Shown piece by piece: positions 1 through 64,000 of a stretch of 64,000 nt of DNA. The DNA is taken from NCBI RefSeq assembly GCF_047675955.1, contig NC_132930.1, forward strand, positions 46,687,832 to 46,751,831. The letters are read 5' to 3'. Under the pieces are notes generated by a model. That model saw only the letters and a list, made by a program, of their open reading frames with translations, searched no databases and was not told where the DNA came from. Made by a program: the position numbers and the translations under genes. Every line of letters begins with the position of its first letter. Within the stretch, counting starts at the first letter, position 1. The DNA comes from Chlorocebus sabaeus (Eukaryota; Chordata; Mammalia; Primates; Cercopithecidae).

Positions 1-1097
1 TGGGGAAATTTAACTCAGACTAACATAAGCCAAAAAAAGTAAAAAAGAAACAAAAAGGACTTTATTACTTCCATAGCCACCAGCCCAGGATATGATCGAT
101 GCCCTCGGCCCTGGCCCCTGCAGTGCTGGTCCTTCCCCATCTGGCTTCCTCCTCAGCCATGTGCTCTGTGCAGGCAAGATGGAGGGAATGCTACTGGACA
201 AGCACCCAAAAGAGGGTACTTGGATCTCGCTCAAGAAAGAATTCGAGGCAAATCCATAAAGGGAAAGCAAGTTTACTAGGAAAGTAAAGGAATAAAGAAT
301 GGCTACTCCATGGGCAGAGCAGCCCCGAGGGTTGCTGGCTGCCCATTTTTACGGTTATTTCTTGATTATATGCTAAACAAGCGGTGGATTATTCATGAGA
401 TTTCTGGGAAAAGGGTGGGCGATTCCCAGAACTGAGGGTTCCACCCCTTTTTAGAACATATAGGGTAACTTTCAGACCGCAACATCTGAAAGTTGCATCT
501 GTAAACTGTCATGGTGCTGGTGGGAGTGTCTTTTAGCATGTTAATGCATTATAATTAGCATATAATGAGCTGTGAGGATGACCAGAGGTCACTCTCATGC
601 CATCTTGGTTTTGGTGGGTTTCCCGGCTTCTTTACTTACTTCTTTATTTTATTATTTTTTTTGAGACGATGTCTTGCTCTGTTGCCCAGGTCTCGGCTCA
701 CTGCAGCCTCCGCCTCCCGGGTTCTCCTGCCTCAGCCTCCCGAGTAGCTGGGACCACAGGCGTCTGTCACCACACCTGGCTAATATTTGTATTTAGAGAC
801 GGGGTTCACTATTTTGGCTAGGGTGGTCTCGAACTCCTGGCCTCAAGTGATCCACCCACCTCAGCCTCCCAAAGTGCTGGGATTACAGGCATGAGCCACC
901 GCGCCTGGCCCCGGCTTCTTTCAAACAGTCTGTTTTATCAGCAAGCTCTTTGGGACCTGTATCTTGTGCCCACCTGCTAGCTCATCCTGTGACTCTGAAC
1001 GCCTAACCTCCTGGGAATGCGGCCCAGCAGGCCTCAGCCTCATTTTACCTAGCCCCCATTCAAGATGGACTCGCTCTGGTTCCAATGCCTCTGACAG
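1..1097 (+). mobile_element. ERV1-type LTR, partial, split by an Alu
   Basis: Diverged LTR-like sequence that includes phrases such as GGCTACTCCATGGGCAGAGC and CATCTTGGTTTTGGTGGGTT and ends near TCTGACA. I recognise it as an ERV1-class LTR but cannot name the subfamily. The left end is cut by the window; an Alu interrupts it at 634-910. Confidence 0.55.
634..910 (-). mobile_element. Alu (old) inside the LTR
   Basis: Minus-strand Alu, T-run at the left and GCGCCTGGCC head at the right, missing part of its left arm. Target-site duplication CCCGGCTTCTTT at 622-633 and 910-921 shows it landed in the LTR. Confidence 0.93.
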
Positions 1098-2399
1098 GCA
1101 GGTGTCCCTAAACTTCGACAACCCCGCGAGGCAGGCCTTTACAGAGGCCCTGTGGCTGGCAAGGAAGCCAGGTCCCCAGCCCCAGCAGAGTCGTCTACAC
1201 TATCAATCTGCTGTGGACTTTGTCTACACTGATGGAAGAACTCTCCAAAGGACTCAGAGTGGAAATGGGGGCGGGAGTGGAATAACGGTGATTTTTTTTC
1301 CTGCAGGTTTTCCTGTATTTCCTACAATGAGCGTGTATTATTTTTCCATGATTACTAGCATAGTTACTGAATGGTGACCATGCATTTGACACTATGCTAC
1401 ATGCTTTACAGACTCGAAACCTGCTCTCAGCATCCCGGGGGCATCGACTCCTACCATCTTCATTCTGCAGCTGAGGACAGTGAGGCACAGAGGAGAGGGG
1501 TCCAGAGTCCAGCCGCGGTGACCCGCTTCCAAAAAGCCTTACTCTTTAATGAGTTTTGCCTCAATCAGAAGAAAAGCAAAGCTGTTTCCATTCCCCCAAA
1601 GAATAAAGACCCCAAGTCCCCAAGATAACTTCCCCTTCCCTTCCCCTGGTACAAAGAAGGCTCCCAACCTCATGGTGACATCCTCGCTGGTGTTTTCCTC
1701 CCAGGACTGGCCTCAGTGCACCTGCTGGAGCCGGCGGTGGGCACGTGCGGAAGCTGATTTTCCTGACACCACGATGCAGGTGAAACCCCTGGAAGCGTGG
1801 CCGCCGCTGCTGCTCGCGTGAAAGCGGCCCAGGGCGCGCTCTGTCCCTCAGGCACCCTGGTTCCTCTCCTCCACACAGCTAGCTGTCCGAGGTGTCGCTG
1901 TTTGGCTTCAAGTCACCGAGGCCTATCCCCTGACTTCTCACGCAGCAGGCAGCACAAAGATCCCGGCTGCAGGCTCCAGGCAGCCATGACGGCGGTGGAG
2001 AAAGGACAGGGGCGAAGGTGAAGGCTCCCGGCTGGGGTCCCCGTCAGCTCCCCCGAACCAGCCCTCACCGTGTCAAACGCTGCGCTGCTCTGCGGAAGCC
2101 CCAGCCAGAGCCGAGCCGGGTCGGCCCAACCCCCTACGCACGGTTCAGGAGAAAGGCCGAGTTCCGGGCGGACGTAGCTTCCAGGCCGTCACCATCACCC
2201 GCTCAGCGAGGGCCCTCAGCAGAGCCAGCTCTGGGGCCTCAGCCTTCCCTGTCCCTCCTGCTCGCTGCCCGCCCAGCTCCAAAGTCACCCCTGGAAAATC
2301 TTTATGCCCGTCCCACGCACACGCACGGGTGCCTCCACGGGGCTTCAGTGCTGGTCCACACGCTTCCGCTACGCCCCGGCGTGGGGGTTCGCCAAGCAC
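1098..2399. other. GRK4 3' flank, mostly unassigned
   Basis: No gene recognised. 1380-1530 has a MIR-like minus-strand core (CTGAGGACAGTGAGGCACAGAG). From about 1700 the DNA becomes GC- and CpG-rich leading into the minisatellite. Open frames here lack family features. Confidence 0.4.
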
Positions 2400-2424
2400 A
2401 CAAAGCCACGTCTCCCCCTCCCAG

Positions 2425-3090
2425 GTTAGCACTCCGGCTGCCACGTCTCCCCCCGCCCAGGTTAGCACTCCGGCTGCCACGTCTCCCCCCACCCCCCCCG
2501 CCGAGGTTAGCGCTCCGGCTGCCACGGCTCTCCCCCCACCCCGGGTTAGCGCTCCGGCTGCCACGGCTCTCCCCCCACCCCGGGTTAGCGCTCCGGCTGC
2601 CACGGCTCTCCCCCCACCCCGGGTTAGCGCTCCGGCTGCCACGGCTCTCCCCCCCACCCCGGGTTAGCGCTCCGGCGCCACGGCTCTCCCCCCACCCCGG
2701 GTTAGCGCTCCGGCTGCCACGTCTCCCGCCAATTAGCGCTCCGGCTGCCACGGCTCCCGCCAATTAGCGCTCCGGCTGCCACGTCTCCCGCCAATTAGCG
2801 CTCCGGCTGCCACGTCTCCAGCCAATTAGCGCTCCGGCTGCCACGTCTCCCGCCAATTAGCGCTCCGGCTGCCACGGCTCCCGCCAATTAGCGCTCCGGC
2901 TGCCACGTCTCCCGCCAATTAGCGCTCCGGCTGCCACGTCTCCAGCCAATTAGCGCTCCAGCTGCCACGGCTCCCGCCAATTAGCGCTCCGGCTGCCACG
3001 TCTCCCGCCCCTCCCGGATTAGCACTCTGGCTGCCACATCTCCCCCCAGTTAGCACTCGGCTGCCACGTCTCCCCCGCGGGTTAGCACTC
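2425..3090. repeat. GC-rich minisatellite with two unit types
   Basis: Tandem array built on GTTAGCGCTCCGGCTGCCAC. The left part (to about 2700) has 36-45 bp units ending in variable C-runs. The right part (about 2701-3018) has 31-bp units joined by CCCGCCAA. The last units (3019-3090) are degenerate. In the 31-bp part, variants follow a four-unit order repeated twice. Confidence 0.95.
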
Positions 3091-3780
3091 CAGCCGAAGA
3101 GGAGAGTCACCAGGCACTGCTGTGAGTTATCAACTTGTGCAGTTTCAGCACCCTTAACCTCCACAGGAAGCTCCCAGATTCCTAAGCGCCACTAAAGCCC
3201 AGGAGGGCTCATGCCTGACACAGCATCAGCCTCTCGGGAGCCCTGACGTGGACTCCCACGGTGGAGGCTGTCACCGCATGCCAGGCGCACGCTGGGGCCC
3301 TGGCCGCCAGGCCCTGACTGCAGGCTCATGGGAGCCGCCCCTTTCAAGGGCAGATAGATACGCTTGGAGAAAATAAACACTGGCCACACACACACAAACC
3401 TCAGGAATCTCAATGAGGGGCACAAGGCAACGGGATAGCCATCGGAAGATGCAGGAAATGCCAACGGGCTCCGGCTGTCTGACACCCAGGCCCTGGGGAA
3501 AGGGAGGCCCGGCCGCCCCGTCTCTTCCTGGGCCACCACATCCCTGGCTGAGTATTGAGACCGAGTCTGGGGGTGGCACAGGGCAGTGCAGGGCTGGTGG
3601 ACTCGTCATCCATTCCCAAGCCCCGGCTGGCGTCTCCCTGGGTGCAGGGAAAGCTCGCACCCCAGCACGCAAGGCGCCCACCCCTGGGTGTGTCTGAGGC
3701 CTCAGGGGGTACACTTGCGGCTTTTTCTTCAATCCAGCTTTAGTGAAAACACAACTCAGGTATTAGTGTGGAAAGATCTG
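3091..3780. other. Intergenic sequence between minisatellite and GRK4 poly(A) site
   Basis: No repeat or gene recognised in this GC-rich unique sequence directly downstream of GRK4. Overlapping open frames on both strands show no known domain. Confidence 0.4.
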
Positions 3781-3798
3781 CACACTCCCAAGGCACGT

Positions 3799-3818
3799 TT
3801 TATTTAGATGTATTTATT
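3799..3818 (-). terminator. GRK4: GRK4 polyadenylation signals (two AATAAA)
   Basis: On the minus strand AATAAA occurs at 3818-3813 and again at 3804-3799, about 80 and 94 nt after the stop codon. Cleavage would fall near 3775-3790, giving a 3' UTR of roughly 110 nt. Confidence 0.8.
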
Positions 3819-3897
3819 ACAATTCCAGTTGGGAGGAGACGCCCACACCTGCTCCTTCCTGGCGCCAGGGTCTGCTCTGCGGTCTGCAGGGGGATGC

Positions 3898-58647
<54,750 letters not shown>

Positions 58648-58934
58648 CTGAATTTGGGAGAAAAAGGCAATTTTTTTTAAGTCAGAAATATCTAAGTATA
58701 ACAACTACTTCCACTAATACATCTTATCATTTCTGTTTGAGCGGTTTGGGTACCTATGATGAGTAAAAATACATGCTTTTAATGATTTGTCTTATCTGGA
58801 AAGCTGCTTGATGAAGTATAAAATTCCCAGGTGATGCAATCTGTCACTGGGTCTGCCATTTAGAAGCCACGGTGAGCCTCAGTTTCCAAGTATGTAAACT
58901 AGATCTAACATGACATACTGCTCAGGGTTGCTTA

Positions 58935-59695
58935 CAAATATTTATCAAAGAAATATTTACTGAGCATCTACTATGTACCAAACACCTTCAAAGCACTGGG
59001 AATACGACAGTAAAAAAAACCAAGTCCCTCCCTCGCATTCTTAGGGAGGGAGTGATATGGTTTGGCTCTGTGTCCCCACCCAAATCTCATCTCAAATTAT
59101 AATACCCACATGTCGAGGGAGGGACCTGGTGGGAGTCCTGTGACTGGATTGTGGGGACAGATTCCCCATGCTGTTCCCGTGATAATGAGGGAGATATCAC
59201 CAGATCTGATGGTTTTAAAAGTGGCAGTTTCCCCTGTGCTCTCTCTCTCCTGCCACCATGTAAGACATGCTTTGCTTCCCCTTTGCTTTCTACCATGACT
59301 GTAAGTTTCCTGGGGCCTCTCCAGCCATGCAGAACTGTGAGTCAATTAAACCTCTCTGGTTTATAAATTACCCAGTCTCAGGTAGTATCTTCAGAGCAGT
59401 GTGAAAATGGACTAATGCGGGGAGAGAGATGCACACATCAGATAATAAGAGATCAGAAAAAAATAGCTAATCGTATAGTGATAAATACGAAATGAAATCA
59501 CGCAGGGTAAAGGTGGAAGGTGCTGTTTTAACTAAGGTAGGATCAGAGAAGACCTCTCTACCAGGGTCACATTTAGGCAGAGGCTTGAAGGATGTGAGGG
59601 ACAGAGTCTTGGCAAGTGCTGGGAGAAGAGCATCCCATGGTGAAACAAGAATGGTGGAAAAAGCTACACTAAAATACTCCAGAAAGATTTTTTAA
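58935..59695. repeat. Ancient interspersed repeat split by an LTR
   Basis: GAGCATCTACTATGTACCAA left of the LTR and GAGAAGACCTCTCTACCAGG, AGAAGAGCATCCC right of it belong to one mammalian-wide repeat that I cannot name. Confidence 0.5.
59053..59418 (+). mobile_element. THE1/MST-type MaLR solo LTR
   Basis: TGATATGGTTTGGCTCTGTG, CCAGATCTGATGGTTTTAA, GCCACCATGTAAGACATGC and end GAAAATGGACTAATGC match a THE1/MST LTR. Confidence 0.92.
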
Positions 59696-60195
59696 ACAAG
59701 CACCATTTTTTTCTTTAATGTAACTCAGAGAAATGAGTATCTTCAATCTCAAGCCTTCCGGGCAGCTAAAATTTTACTAAATTTTATCCAGGAGAACATA
59801 ATGGCTTAGGCTGGGTGACTAAGACTCCATGACCATTTGGAATAATTGGGAAACCAGGGAGAAAGTCACGTTTCCTTGGGAGACGATAAGCTCTGTCTTA
59901 AATGCGGTAAGTGTGGAAAATTGTAAGAGAGACATTTGGAAGATGGGTAGACTGGGACGAGCTCAGAAGAGGCTCAGCTAGAGATACAGACTTGATATCT
60001 GCAAAAAAGATAAGCATCAAAGATGCAAAAGCTTCTTCCTCAGCCTTAGTTTTGCTCTTCTACTCCCTCGACTCAATATCTCAACTGAGATCATGAGCTC
60101 TGGACTCATGTCCCACACCACAAGATGTCCAGAGCACCTGGCGTTCAACATGTTCACCTTAGACTCATTATCTTCCCCCTCAGATCGAGTCCACA

Positions 60196-60810
60196 TTTTT
60201 TCTTTTTGTTAATATGTGTTTATTTAATAAACATGTAACAAGCACCTGCCAATGCCAGAGAATATGCTAAGTGCTGCATCAGTGACAGCCATGTCCCATG
60301 TCACTGAAGGGTGGGGAAAGGGGAACCTGTTCCTCCTGTCCCTTCACAGAGAACACAGAAACTCATTCCAGAGAAGCAGCAGGCACTGAAAAAAGGCTAT
60401 CATCTTTGGTTATGGGTTATTTTTTTCAGGGCTATTGCTGGTTCTCCCTTCAGTTGAAGTAAGAACTGTTCTTTGGGATACGCCATTTTTATCTGACCTC
60501 TTAAAGGAGTACAGAGCTGAGCTGTCACTTGCCTGATGCAGTATTTTGCCCTCTAGATTCCACAAGTGTACAACAAGCATGATCTACAAGTGCTCCGAGA
60601 CATGGCTTACGTCTTCAGTGGTGCTTCTGTGCCCAAGCTGCTGAATCATTGAGCAGAGAATAAGTCCCTCTTGGTCATATTCATATTTCACTATCTCCGC
60701 TTTCTCTGGGTCCCTGGACTCTCCCAACTTTATACTACTCAAGTAACTAGCAAGAAACATGGCAGCCTGGCTGCTATGTCCTTCCTTTCCTAAGCCTGAT
60801 ACTGTCTGTA
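60196..60810 (-). pseudogene. Possible processed pseudogene, parent unknown
   Basis: Minus strand has an open stretch (60584 upward, e.g. AEIVKYEYDQEGLILCSMI), then stops, an AAATAAAC signal near 60226-60236 and an A-rich end (60196-60210). This resembles a retrocopy's CDS-3' UTR-poly(A) order. I could not identify a parent, and chance is possible. Confidence 0.3.
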
Positions 60811-62640
60811 GGCTTAGAACCAGTGCTTCCACCTTCTCAGGAGCCAAGCAGCAAGGCAGGCAGGGCCTGGATGAGGTGGTGCTGGCAGCAGTAGCCAGTG
60901 CCAGTGTGAGCCAGGAACAGGTGGGAGCCCCACCCCCTTTCAGGTTGGTGGGGCGGGAACCCCACACTACCGGAAGCAGCTGCAGCTGCCCAGCCACAGC
61001 TGCTGACCTAGGTATCCCTGTGCTCTCAGGGGCCCAGGAAGCTCCCCTGCTCCTACAGGCCCGGAAGTGCCTGTTCCCACTGACTGGCCTCTCACTGCTC
61101 CTGGCACCTACTCTGATTTTGGATCAAAGCTGTGGCTGAGCCCAGGCACCGTCACGACCCAGCCAGGTGTGTGCACGCTAGGGGTGGTGCTGACACACCA
61201 GCCACCTGCCGCCTCAGCCCCCTCCAGACTTTGGACACCAATGAGCATGGCAGAGAGGCCAAGGCGTTGCTTAGTTCAGCTCAAGGCAGGTCTGCAGGCA
61301 CCCCTTGGCACAAACAGCCTGGGCACCGTGAACAAGGGCAGGAAGCAGACAGACTCCTGGGTGGAAAGGGGCAGGGTCCCCAGTGAAACCTCACTTTCAA
61401 GCCAGGGATAGACTGAAGCCTGGGGGCTGGGCTGCCAGTTCTGCAGACTGGAGTGAGAACTTACGCTGGTTTTTCTGGGCCCGCCCATGGACCAATCAGC
61501 ATGCACTTCCTCCCCTCTGAAGCTCATAAAAACTCCCGACTCAGCCAGACTCAGGCAGAAAACAGGACAACCTGCCTGCAGAAAGGTGCTACACACTGTG
61601 GGTCTCCTCTCCACTGAGGGCTGTACACTCATCAGGATGACCGGCCTGCAGATAGGAGCTACCTACTCCAGGTCTCCTCTCCTCTGAGGGCTGCACAGAT
61701 GATGGGATGATCTGCCTGCAGAAAGGAGCTACCCATTTTGGGTCTCCTGAGAGCTGTACTGTCATCTGTCACTCAGCAAAGCACCTCTTCTCCTTGCTTG
61801 CCCTCCAGTTGTCTGTGTACCTCATTCTTCCTGGACATGGGACAAGAACTTGGGACCCACTGAATGGCGGGACTGAAAGAGCTGTAACACAAACAGGCTG
61901 AAGCACACCTGCCAACTCACCACGTTGTGGGTGATGAAGAGAGAAGAGAGAAGAGTTGTGGCCCCTTGGGGAGCCCAGATTTAGGAGCTCCCCAAGCCAA
62001 AGCTGTGACACCCTCTTTGAAGCTCTGTGGTTCCTGGAGCCTCCAAGCTTCTGGGCATCACCATGTTCCCTGGTGCCCACAGTGGAAGCTGCTTGCAGTA
62101 TGCTTGGTCTAGCCACAGCCACAGCAGGTAGGCAGGGCCCACGCTGGTGCCTGGAGCTGCCCACCCTGCCATAGCTGGCATGCCTGGCCGTGCCCAGTGG
62201 CTGGACCCCGCACTCATTTGCTCATGCAACCCTTGCTGCTCTGCACCTGGCTTGCCCTTGGCAGGCATGGGATCTGGACCAGTAGTGAAAGACAAGCACA
62301 GCCTGCCAGGCCAAGTGGGCGGAAGGAGCCCAGTGGGCCCAAGCAAAACTCAGGCAAAGCCACCACTGGCCACCGAAGTTTCCAGCTGGTGAAGTGACAC
62401 CCTGAGGATCCTGTGACAGTGGCACAGCCGCTCAGCCCCAGTGGGTTTGTGTTCATGGGTGTGTGGCACTGATGGTGGGGTAGGGTGGCAACAAGAGGTA
62501 GGCTGGATGCATCACCCAGGACTAGCATGTCAGGCAAGAGGTGAGCTGTTCTGCTCCTCACAGATGGGCCCAAGGAAGACAAGGCTTCCAATGAGTCGCC
62601 ATGCCTTATCTTGGTGGTGTTCTGGGGTATTTGCACATAG
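60811..62640 (+). mobile_element. ERV1-class LTR and adjacent ERV-like sequence
   Basis: GACCAATCAGCATGCACTTC (CCAAT-type), ATAAAAAC at 61528 (TATA-like), CTTCTCCTTGCTTGCCCTCC, and GGGACAAGAACTTGGGACCC resemble the U3-R-U5 of a HERV-9/LTR10-like LTR. Boundaries and subfamily not determined. Confidence 0.5.
61564..61770. repeat. 70-bp tandem repeat, 3 copies, in the LTR
   Basis: Copies start at 61564, 61634 and 61704; each has CCTGCAGAAAGGAGCTAC-like and GGTCTCCT motifs. The third is shorter at its end. Confidence 0.9.
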
Positions 62641-63265
62641 AGATCTCAGCATCTAGTAGGCTTGCTGTGGGGTAACTTATATAGAAAGCTACCAGGCCAT
62701 GAGGAGGATTCAGTATTCCTTCCCTTCCCCTTTAGGGTACGGTTTTCTTTTTTTTTTTAGGGTACGGTTTTCTACATCCACAGAAGATTCCCACTGAAGA
62801 CTGGTTCCCAGGTTCCCTTCTTGGATGAAGAGGAAAACAAGTCAAGGTGTTAGGCTTTCCTCTTCATCCTGGCTGCTGCCGCCCTCAGCCAGCTCCAGGC
62901 AGTGAAGGCCCCAGGGAGGCTGGGTGGCCTTGGCAGCCCCAGTCATCTTTCCATACTGTGAATCCTGGCTAACAAACTAGTTATTCAGAAGACATCTGCT
63001 GTCCCTGTCCTGTGTGCCAGGCACTGGAGGGTCAGGCAGCTGGTCATAACAGGATGAAAGCACTCTTGTCAGACCCAAACAAACTTGGAGCAGGGAAGGC
63101 ACAAAAAAGGGCTCTTGCTTGCATGTCTGAGATAAGAACCATCAGGAGGAGTTTCTAAAATAACCCCACAAGAAATTCTTTCACATCCTTCATGCATCTC
63201 ATGCTTTTCACGACCTACATTTGGCACATATGCAGATATTTCTGAGACCAGGTTTACCACTAGAC
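62641..63265. other. Intron 1 unassigned sequence
   Basis: No gene. A 17-bp direct repeat TTAGGGTACGGTTTTCT (62733, 62757) flanks only a T-run. Confidence 0.4.
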
Positions 63266-64000
63266 TGTTTTTTTTTTTCTTTCTTGAGATAGAGTCTTGC
63301 TCTGTCACCCAGGCTAGAATGCAAAATGCAAGGCTCACTGCAGCCTTGACTTCCTGGACTCAAGAGATCCAGCTATCTCAGCCTCCTCAGCAGCTGGGAC
63401 CACAAGCACGCACTACCACACATGGCTATATATATTTTTTTTTTGGCTGGGTGGAGGACAGAGTTTCACTGTTGTTGCCCAGGCTGGAGTGCAATGGTGT
63501 GATCTTGGCTCACCACAACCTCCGCCTACTGGGTTCAAGCGATTCTCCTGGCTCAGCCTCCCGAGTAGCTGGGATTACAGGCATGTGCCACCATGCCCGG
63601 CTAATTTTGTATTTTTAGTAGAGACACGGTTTCTCCATGTTGGTCAGGCTGGTCTCGAACTCCAGACCTCAGGTGATTTACCTGCCTTGGCCTCCCAAAG
63701 TGCTAGGATTACAGGCATGAACCACTGTGCCTGGCCTAATTTATGTATTTTTAGTAGAGACGGGGTTTCACCATGTTGGCCAGACTGGTCTCGAACTCCT
63801 GACCTCAGGTGATCTGCCCGCCTCGGTCTCCCAAAGTACTGGGATTACAGGCATGAGCCACTGTGCCTGGCCACACATGGCTATTTTTTTAAAAAGCTTT
63901 TGTAGAGAAGAGATCTTGCCATGTTGTCCAAGCTGGTCTCAGACCCCTGGGCCCAAGTGACCCTCCTGCCTCAGCCTCCCAAACTGCTGGGATTACAAGC
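63266..64000 (-). mobile_element. Outer Alu (AluJ-like), split, runs off the window
   Basis: Pieces 63266-63429 and 63885-64000. Target-site duplication ACACATGGCTAT (63418-63429, 63873-63884) marks the insertion between them. Confidence 0.9.
63430..63872 (-). mobile_element. Three-armed Alu nested in the outer Alu
   Basis: A dimer (to 63737, GTGCCTGGCC) followed by an extra arm (63738-63872), all inside one target-site duplication. Confidence 0.9.

Noticed and set aside
2018..2767. 249-codon open frame rich in Pro/Arg/Leu, and open frames on the other strand
   Set aside because: They are produced by the minisatellite; the same tandem DNA stays open in several frames.
2425..3090. CRISPR-like regular array
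   Set aside because: Units are head-to-tail without unique spacers and the genome is primate; it is a minisatellite.
58648..64000. GRK4 exon 1 or promoter
   Set aside because: No minus-strand stretch encodes the expected 17 N-terminal codons ending at a suitable donor; it must lie further right.

Overview
This window is primate nuclear DNA, almost certainly from an Old World monkey (macaque/baboon type). It is saturated with Alu elements in both orientations and also holds L1, L2, MIR, MaLR LTRs and Tigger/MER DNA transposon relics. At least five Alus have the cercopithecid AluYRa-like signature: head reading GGCTCAAGCC, right arm reading GATCCGGCCACTGCA, and linker AAAAAACTAGCCGGG. Four of these have target-site duplications I could trace.

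There is one protein-coding gene, on the minus strand: GRK4, encoding G protein-coupled receptor kinase 4. I could place 15 coding exons with GT/AG borders and matching phases. They correspond to exons 2-16 of the 16-exon gene. Summed, they give residues 18-578 plus a stop, which leaves exactly 52 coding nucleotides for exon 1 (17 codons plus one base). Exon 1 was not found and should lie beyond the right edge. Order from high to low coordinate: N-terminal lipid-binding segment (exon 2), RGS-homology domain (exons 3-6), kinase domain (exons 6-13), AGC C-tail (exons 13-14), membrane-targeting C-terminus (exons 15-16), a roughly 110-nt 3' UTR and two AATAAA signals.

Layout: 1-3780 is the 3' flank of GRK4 (in human this side faces HTT), with an ERV1-like LTR and a GC-rich minisatellite. 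3781-58647 is the gene from its poly(A) site to exon 2. 58648-64000 is the start of intron 1, with a THE1/MST-type LTR, a possible processed pseudogene, ERV-like LTR material with a 70-bp triplication, and an Alu cluster.

The most interesting biology is in GRK4. At the three codons known as human polymorphisms studied in hypertension (65, 142, 486), this sequence reads Leu, Val and Ala. So 65L and 142V, described as activating alleles in human, appear to be the normal monkey state. Exons 13, 14 and 15 are each exactly 138 nt and phase 0-0. The rest of the interest is structural: a minisatellite with higher-order periodicity, trimeric and nested Alus, a head-out inverted Alu pair inside one target-site duplication, and two short local duplications. 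I saw no bacterial-type system, CRISPR array, tRNA or rRNA. Comparisons with the human protein and with repeat consensus sequences are from memory.
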